Origin: a virus
IMG/VR virus record: IMGVR_UViG_3300025646_000093
Location: 1-43,163 of that record
Length of the DNA stretch: 43,163 nt
Reading direction: 5' to 3' (one strand)
A program made the translations under genes and the position numbers. This document shows positions 40,980-43,163 of the stretch, piece by piece. The notes under the pieces were generated by a model that had not been told where the DNA came from, searched no databases, and saw nothing but the letters and a program-made list of their open reading frames with translations. Numbering within the stretch: the first letter of the stretch is position 1; every line of letters starts with the position of its first letter.

Positions 40980-41035
40980 GTAAAGGGTTGAGTGAAGTGT
41001 TTTGAGCGGGATGCTTCACCCCCGCTGATGTGATC
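40980..41035 (-). promoter_or_regulatory. Structured 5' leader of the KTSC-like gene
   Basis: On the minus strand AGCGGG can pair with CCCGCT, and GTGAAG with CTTCAC. The two hairpins overlap in sequence and cannot form fully at the same time. A U-run (TTTTTTT) follows about 15 nt later, near the start codon. This could be a switch or attenuator, but no known riboswitch class is recognisable. Confidence 0.35.
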
Positions 41036-41068
41036 AGTATGGCACGGATTGGGGGTGGGGTCAACCCC
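41036..41068 (-). promoter_or_regulatory. Promoter of the KTSC-like gene
   Basis: Minus strand: TTGACC (41059-41064), 17-nt spacer, CATACT (41036-41041, preceded by TGC). A short GGGG / CCCC hairpin (41057-41068) encloses the -35 region, as elsewhere in the array. Confidence 0.68.
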
Positions 41069-41090
41069 CTGTGTGCCAGTTGTCAGATCG

Positions 41091-41264
41091 TCACTCTTCT
41101 AGCAGTTCAGGGTAGTATTCTTCACACTCGGTGATCAATTCTTCATCAGAATAGCGTCCATAACCCTCGTCGAGGTAGTCATAACACAGTTGGGTCATTG
41201 TCTTGAGGTCCATGTCATCCAGCATCATCTGAATGAGAGCATCTTGCAGTTCAGAACGGTTCAT
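41091..41264 (-). CDS. Small acidic cyanophage protein (DMDLKTMTQLCYDYL)
   Basis: A 57-residue protein: MNRSELQDALIQMMLDDMDL, KTMTQLCYDYLDEGYGRYSD, EELITECEEYYPELLEE. The motif DDMDLKTxTQLCYDYLxExYxxYSxxEL and the acidic YYPELLEE end are conserved in cyanomyoviruses. Function unknown. The ATG overlaps the stop of the upstream gene by one base (TGATG), so this is the third gene of a translationally coupled trio. Its composition is lower in GC than the array to the left. Confidence 0.78.
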   Translation of the reverse strand: MNRSELQDALIQMMLDDMDLKTMTQLCYDYLDEGYGRYSDEELITECEEYYPELLEE

Positions 41265-41410
41265 CAGACTTCATCCCTCATTTCGGTGAGTTTATCATAC
41301 AGAAGCGGAATGTCTGCCTCTGTAAGTTCAGTCAGGTAATGCCAATCGCTAGTCTCAAGAATTGCCATCAGGGCATCAATCTCCTGATAGTTGAGGTGCG
41401 TGAGTGTCAT
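41264..41410 (-). CDS. Tiny helical protein, middle gene of a coupled trio (48 aa)
   Basis: MTLTHLNYQEIDALMAILET, SDWHYLTELTEADIPLLYDK, LTEMRDEV. Helical and acidic. Both ends overlap neighbours by one base (TGATG at each junction), so translation is likely coupled throughout the trio. Not recognised. Confidence 0.72.
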   Translation of the reverse strand: MTLTHLNYQEIDALMAILETSDWHYLTELTEADIPLLYDKLTEMRDEV

Positions 41411-41559
41411 CACAGGGTGTAGTTGCTGTTGAGCATTTGGATGAAGTTTGCGTAAATTTCATCACCCTCGATGAACTTGCTGCGATCAAACTCTTCGGGG
41501 ATAATGTCAAAGATCTCTTCATCAGCAGAGTCTTCGATCTCAAAGAAGTAAGTGTCCAT
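41410..41559 (-). CDS. Tiny acidic protein, first gene of a coupled trio (49 aa)
   Basis: MDTYFFEIEDSADEEIFDII, PEEFDRSKFIEGDEIYANFI, QMLNSNYTL. Strongly acidic with a beta-like head. It opens a three-gene operon (41,559 down to 41,091). Upstream lies a GGGGGGT / ACCCCCC hairpin (about 41,597-41,616) with a TTGCGA in its loop, but the matching -10 box is poor. Not recognised. Confidence 0.7.
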   Translation of the reverse strand: MDTYFFEIEDSADEEIFDIIPEEFDRSKFIEGDEIYANFIQMLNSNYTL

Positions 41560-41596
41560 GGGTGTGTCTCAGGAACAAACGTAGTTTTGCATGGGT

Positions 41597-41616
41597 GTGG
41601 GGGGTATCGCAACCCC
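41597..41616 (-). terminator. GC hairpin before the coupled trio
   Basis: GGGGGGT / ACCCCCC with loop TGCGAT, between the stop of the membrane-protein gene (41,632) and the trio. It has no U-run. Its loop again overlaps a TTG-type -35-like string, matching the fused layout of the GC-rich array. Confidence 0.5.
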
Positions 41617-41631
41617 CCTTGTGCCAGTTGC

Positions 41632-41964
41632 TCAGGCGTCCAGGGCACCCTGCTCGTTGAGCATACCCCAGGCGATGCCGTTGCTATACAAACCGATGTA
41701 ACGGTTGCCAACACTCAACCCAACGATTTCATCGCCAGGTTCACCGATCATGTTCACACCCAGGTAGAAGTATTTGGTGAACATTTCAGGAGTTTGGAAC
41801 TTCATGGTTTGGATCTTCTCCCAGAGAATAGTAGCAACCACATAGGCGATTGCGGCAACAGTGAGAACAAAACTCCGCACATCTTGGTAGAGTTTTTTGT
41901 AGTCAACCTCCTGCAGAATGTCGATCAGAGCATCAGCAGGGGGGAAGGATTTGGTGAGGTTCAT
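41632..41964 (-). CDS. Small membrane protein, unknown function (110 aa)
   Basis: Residues about 30-48 (RSFVLTVAAIAYVVATILW) form one clear transmembrane helix after an amphipathic head (MNLTKSFPPADALIDILQEV). The rest is soluble: a beta-rich domain with GVNMIGEPGDEIVGLSVGNRYIGLYSNGIAWGML. It may sit in the host inner or thylakoid membrane with the C-terminal domain on one side. I do not recognise a family. The 5' leader is about 50 nt, with its promoter at 42,018-42,046. Confidence 0.72.
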   Translation of the reverse strand: MNLTKSFPPADALIDILQEVDYKKLYQDVRSFVLTVAAIAYVVATILWEKIQTMKFQTPEMFTKYFYLGVNMIGEPGDEIVGLSVGNRYIGLYSNGIAWGMLNEQGALDA

Positions 41965-42017
41965 GTCAAGAATTGTGTGGGCGGGGGAATGTAGAGAAGT
42001 GTCCCAACCACGAGATC

Positions 42018-42046
42018 AGTATGGCACACCAGGGGCACCAGGGCAA
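42018..42046 (-). promoter_or_regulatory. Promoter of the small membrane-protein gene
   Basis: Minus strand: TTGCCC (42041-42046), 17-nt spacer, CATACT (42018-42023, preceded by TGC), followed by TGATCTCG, similar to the leaders in the array. Confidence 0.55.
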
Positions 42047-42092
42047 GGGGTTGCAACATTCCGTAACATCAGGGCATCTTATCAGTGCCATC

Positions 42093-42148
42093 AGGTATTC
42101 TAATGTGCCAGGGGCTTGACACATCTTGTAATCTTGACTAGAATACCT
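42093..42148. repeat. Perfect 10-bp inverted repeat around a promoter
   Basis: AGGTATTCTA (42093-42102) and TAGAATACCT (42139-42148) are exact inverted copies separated by 36 nt. The right arm contains the -10 box of the plus-strand promoter, so the pair looks like an operator. A direct repeat CTTGAC lies between the arms. Confidence 0.6.
42116..42144 (+). promoter_or_regulatory. Consensus plus-strand promoter with no gene behind it
   Basis: TTGACA (42116-42121), 17-nt spacer, TAGAAT (42139-42144). It is the only strong plus-strand promoter I noticed; no reading frame follows within 300 nt. A non-coding RNA or a promoter for replication priming is possible. Confidence 0.6.
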
Positions 42149-42168
42149 TTGCTAGGTTTGAAGATAAG

Positions 42169-42186
42169 AATATAAAGCTTTATATT
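42169..42186. repeat. 18-bp perfect AT-rich palindrome
   Basis: AATATAAAGCTTTATATT reads the same on both strands. It lies just downstream of the plus-strand promoter. It may be a binding site for a dimeric protein or the stem of an RNA hairpin. Confidence 0.6.
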
Positions 42187-42208
42187 ATACTTTAAAGAGA
42201 TGCGTTAG

Positions 42209-42227
42209 CATACCCCGAAGGGGTATG
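42209..42227. repeat. GC hairpin CATACCCC-GAA-GGGGTATG
   Basis: Perfect 8-bp stem with a GAA loop (TTC on the other strand). It could end or fold a small plus-strand RNA starting near 42,150, giving a transcript of about 80 nt; no U-run follows. Confidence 0.5.
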
Positions 42228-42302
42228 AGTTGATATACTATAAGCACGACAGATGGTGTGGGAAGGGGTGAGTGGGGTGAAGCACTATTCTTGCACATAA
42301 AG

Positions 42303-42331
42303 AAAAAGGCAGGGTCACCACTCCCTGCCTT
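42303..42331 (-). terminator. Intrinsic terminator of the tRNA transcript
   Basis: On the minus strand GGCAGGG pairs with CCCTGCC over an 8-nt loop, followed by TTTTT. It lies about 105 nt beyond the tRNA 3' end. Confidence 0.8.
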
Positions 42332-42435
42332 ATGATCTCCACTTACATCTTACCTTTATATAAACACCACGTACCTATGTGTATGATATAACGTTCTCTC
42401 GCGTGTATGGGTGGTGATTGTCTCAAACCACCCAA

Positions 42436-42520
42436 TAGGAGTAGGGAGACTTGAACTCCCACGGGCGTTATGCCCAACAGATTTTAAGTCTGGTGTGTCT
42501 ACCGATTCCACCATACTCCC
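42436..42520 (-). tRNA. tRNA-Leu (anticodon UAA)
   Basis: The minus strand folds into a class II tRNA of 85 nt. The acceptor stem is GGGAGTA with TACTCCT (a G-U pair at the first position). The anticodon arm is CAGACTTAAAATCTG with anticodon TAA, the long variable arm is TGGGCATAACGCCCG, and the T arm is GGGAGTTCAAGTCTCCC. The discriminator is A, and no CCA is encoded. It would read UUA and, by wobble, UUG codons, and UUA is frequent in the AT-rich virion genes. tRNA-Leu(UAA) is a common cyanophage tRNA. A consensus promoter sits just upstream. Confidence 0.93.
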
Positions 42521-42529
42521 ATGTTGTAT

Positions 42530-42558
42530 AGTATACGCTATCTCGTACATGATGTCAA
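42530..42558 (-). promoter_or_regulatory. Consensus promoter of tRNA-Leu with overlapping inverted repeat
   Basis: Minus strand: TTGACA (42553-42558), 17-nt spacer, TATACT (42530-42535); transcription would start only a few nt before the mature tRNA. The -35 box lies in GTCAACACGTTGAC, an inverted repeat with a 2-nt centre, which looks like an operator. Confidence 0.75.
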
Positions 42559-42669
42559 CGTGTTGACATTCTCGTAATGATAGTGTATACTATGATGTAT
42601 ACATGATCTCGTAGAGATGTGTATAAGATACGTGTGCATCTCGTACACATCTCGCACGCGATCTCGTAC
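42540..42669. repeat. Cluster of six ATCTCGTAC-like direct repeats
   Basis: ATCTCGTAC occurs exactly at 42540-42548, 42638-42646 and 42661-42669, and with one or two changes at 42568-42576, 42606-42614 and 42649-42657. All share the same orientation. Three GTATAC palindromes are interspersed. The cluster fills the gap between the tRNA promoter and the ArdA-like gene. Confidence 0.65.
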
Positions 42670-42670
42670 C

Positions 42671-43141
42671 TTACCAGGTGCTAGAGAATACGCAACCGTC
42701 TACAAACTCGTAGTCGTAACGTAATCCCTGGTCCCAGGTTGCCTGCCAATCAACAATCACGAACGAGGGAACATTCAGTCCATAGCAGTCAACGGTAAGT
42801 TGCTCTGCAAAGTCTGACTCGGAGTCATAACGCCCTTGGAATACATCTTCAAAGTGCTCAAGATCGCACTCTTCCCAGATTTCCAGGAATGCATTCACGG
42901 CATCGTCACCGTAGTTCTCACACAGGTCTTCGTAGGTTTCCTGATACTCCTCAGAGATTTCTGTGGGTTCAGGTTTGTTCAGAAGACCCTTTGCATCCAG
43001 CAGTTCAGTATAAAACTGAGTGTAGTGCAGTTTGCCGTCGCTCTCATAACCACATGCCCGAACGATTTCAGACATTTTGGCAGGCGGTTCTTGTGCCTGC
43101 ATCTCATCCACTTTAGAAACGAGTTCGGTGCCTTTGAGCAT
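42671..43141 (-). CDS. cyAbrB-like / ArdA-like fusion protein
   Basis: The 156-residue protein starts at ATG 43141; an in-frame start 7 codons upstream lacks the family head. Residues 1-52 (MLKGTELVSKVDEM, SEIVRACGYESDGK, YTQFYTELLDAKGL) match the conserved part of cyanobacterial AbrB regulators (LxGxxLLxKVxEL...SELVRACGYxS...NFTAFYEALLEAKG). Residues about 65-156 match the C-terminal domain of ArdA antirestriction proteins: FEDVFQGRYDSESDFAEQL, then a hydrophobic WQATWDQGLRYDYEFVDG and CVF. ArdA mimics B-form DNA and blocks type I restriction enzymes. The fusion could couple host-regulator interference with antirestriction; that is inference. Acidic, as expected for ArdA. It may continue an operon beyond the window. 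Confidence 0.78.
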   Translation of the reverse strand: MLKGTELVSKVDEMQAQEPPAKMSEIVRACGYESDGKLHYTQFYTELLDAKGLLNKPEPTEISEEYQETYEDLCENYGDDAVNAFLEIWEECDLEHFEDVFQGRYDSESDFAEQLTVDCYGLNVPSFVIVDWQATWDQGLRYDYEFVDGCVFSSTW

Positions 43142-43163
43142 GGGGTGATCCCTCAAGAACAAA

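Larger units (their letters stand above)
41965..42435. other. Gene-free regulatory region
   Basis: I see no supportable gene in these 470 nt. It holds the promoter of the membrane-protein gene, a plus-strand consensus promoter inside an inverted repeat, an AT-rich 18-bp palindrome, a GC hairpin, and the terminator of the tRNA. A 37-codon minus-strand frame (42,185-42,298) has no support. The region could encode a small RNA or hold a replication or regulatory site. Confidence 0.6.

Noticed and set aside
42185-42298. 37-codon minus-strand frame between the terminator and the palindromes
   Set aside because: It has no ribosome site or promoter, lies beyond the tRNA terminator, and crosses the hairpin and palindrome.
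42436-42520. Prophage attachment site at the tRNA gene
   Set aside because: The tRNA is complete and phage-like with its own promoter; no integrase gene or partial tRNA repeat is visible in the window.
42540-42669. CRISPR array
   Set aside because: Repeats of 9 nt with irregular 11-38-nt spacing do not fit a CRISPR.

Overview
The window reads as part of the genome of a T4-like cyanophage (a myovirus infecting marine or freshwater picocyanobacteria such as Synechococcus). The left 34 kb is a contiguous T4-type neck/baseplate/terminase/sheath module on the minus strand, in T4 order when read right to left: gp25, gp6, gp7, gp8, a giant DUF4815-type protein where T4 has genes 9-12 and wac, gp13, gp14, gp15, gp16, gp17, gp18. 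The cyanobacterial host is suggested by speD, by tiny conserved genes that recur in cyanomyoviruses, by structural proteins full of GxGY-type repeats, and by a small protein joining a cyAbrB-like and an ArdA-like domain.

Layout. 1-34,264: late virion genes, AT-rich (24,301-24,360 has 17 G/C in 60), tightly packed with short overlaps. Octamers close to the T4 late promoter TATAAATA lie 25-40 nt upstream of gp18, the 112-aa protein ahead of gp13, gp8, gp25 and speD. 34,300-36,503: small genes plus speD and a glycosyltransferase, with intermediate composition (36,001-36,060 has 26/60). 36,504-36,748: gene-free junction. 36,749-41,070: a mostly GC-rich block (37,021-37,080 has 42/60) of 17 tiny minus-strand genes of 38-88 codons. 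Most of them have their own host-type promoter and are preceded by a GC-rich hairpin. 41,091-41,964: less GC-rich small genes (41,101-41,160 has 26/60). 41,965-42,435: gene-free region with a plus-strand promoter, palindromes and a terminator. 42,436-42,520: tRNA-Leu(UAA). 42,671-43,141: the cyAbrB-ArdA fusion.

How it works together. The left part builds the tail baseplate and neck and packages DNA; it appears to be expressed late. The right part looks like an early, host-polymerase-driven region: strong TTGACC/TTGACA-(16-18)-TATAAT/TATACT promoters, short leaders and no Shine-Dalgarno sequence. In many of these junctions the hairpin that follows one gene carries the -35 element of the next gene in its loop, so terminator-like hairpin and promoter are physically fused. 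This repeated insulator/promoter cassette is the most unusual feature of the window. The same economy appears once on the AT-rich side (the glycosyltransferase promoter), which argues mildly that the two compositional zones belong to one genome. All genes found are on the minus strand.

Limits: no database search was possible. Family names come from recognised motifs and synteny. Functions of the tiny genes are unknown unless stated.
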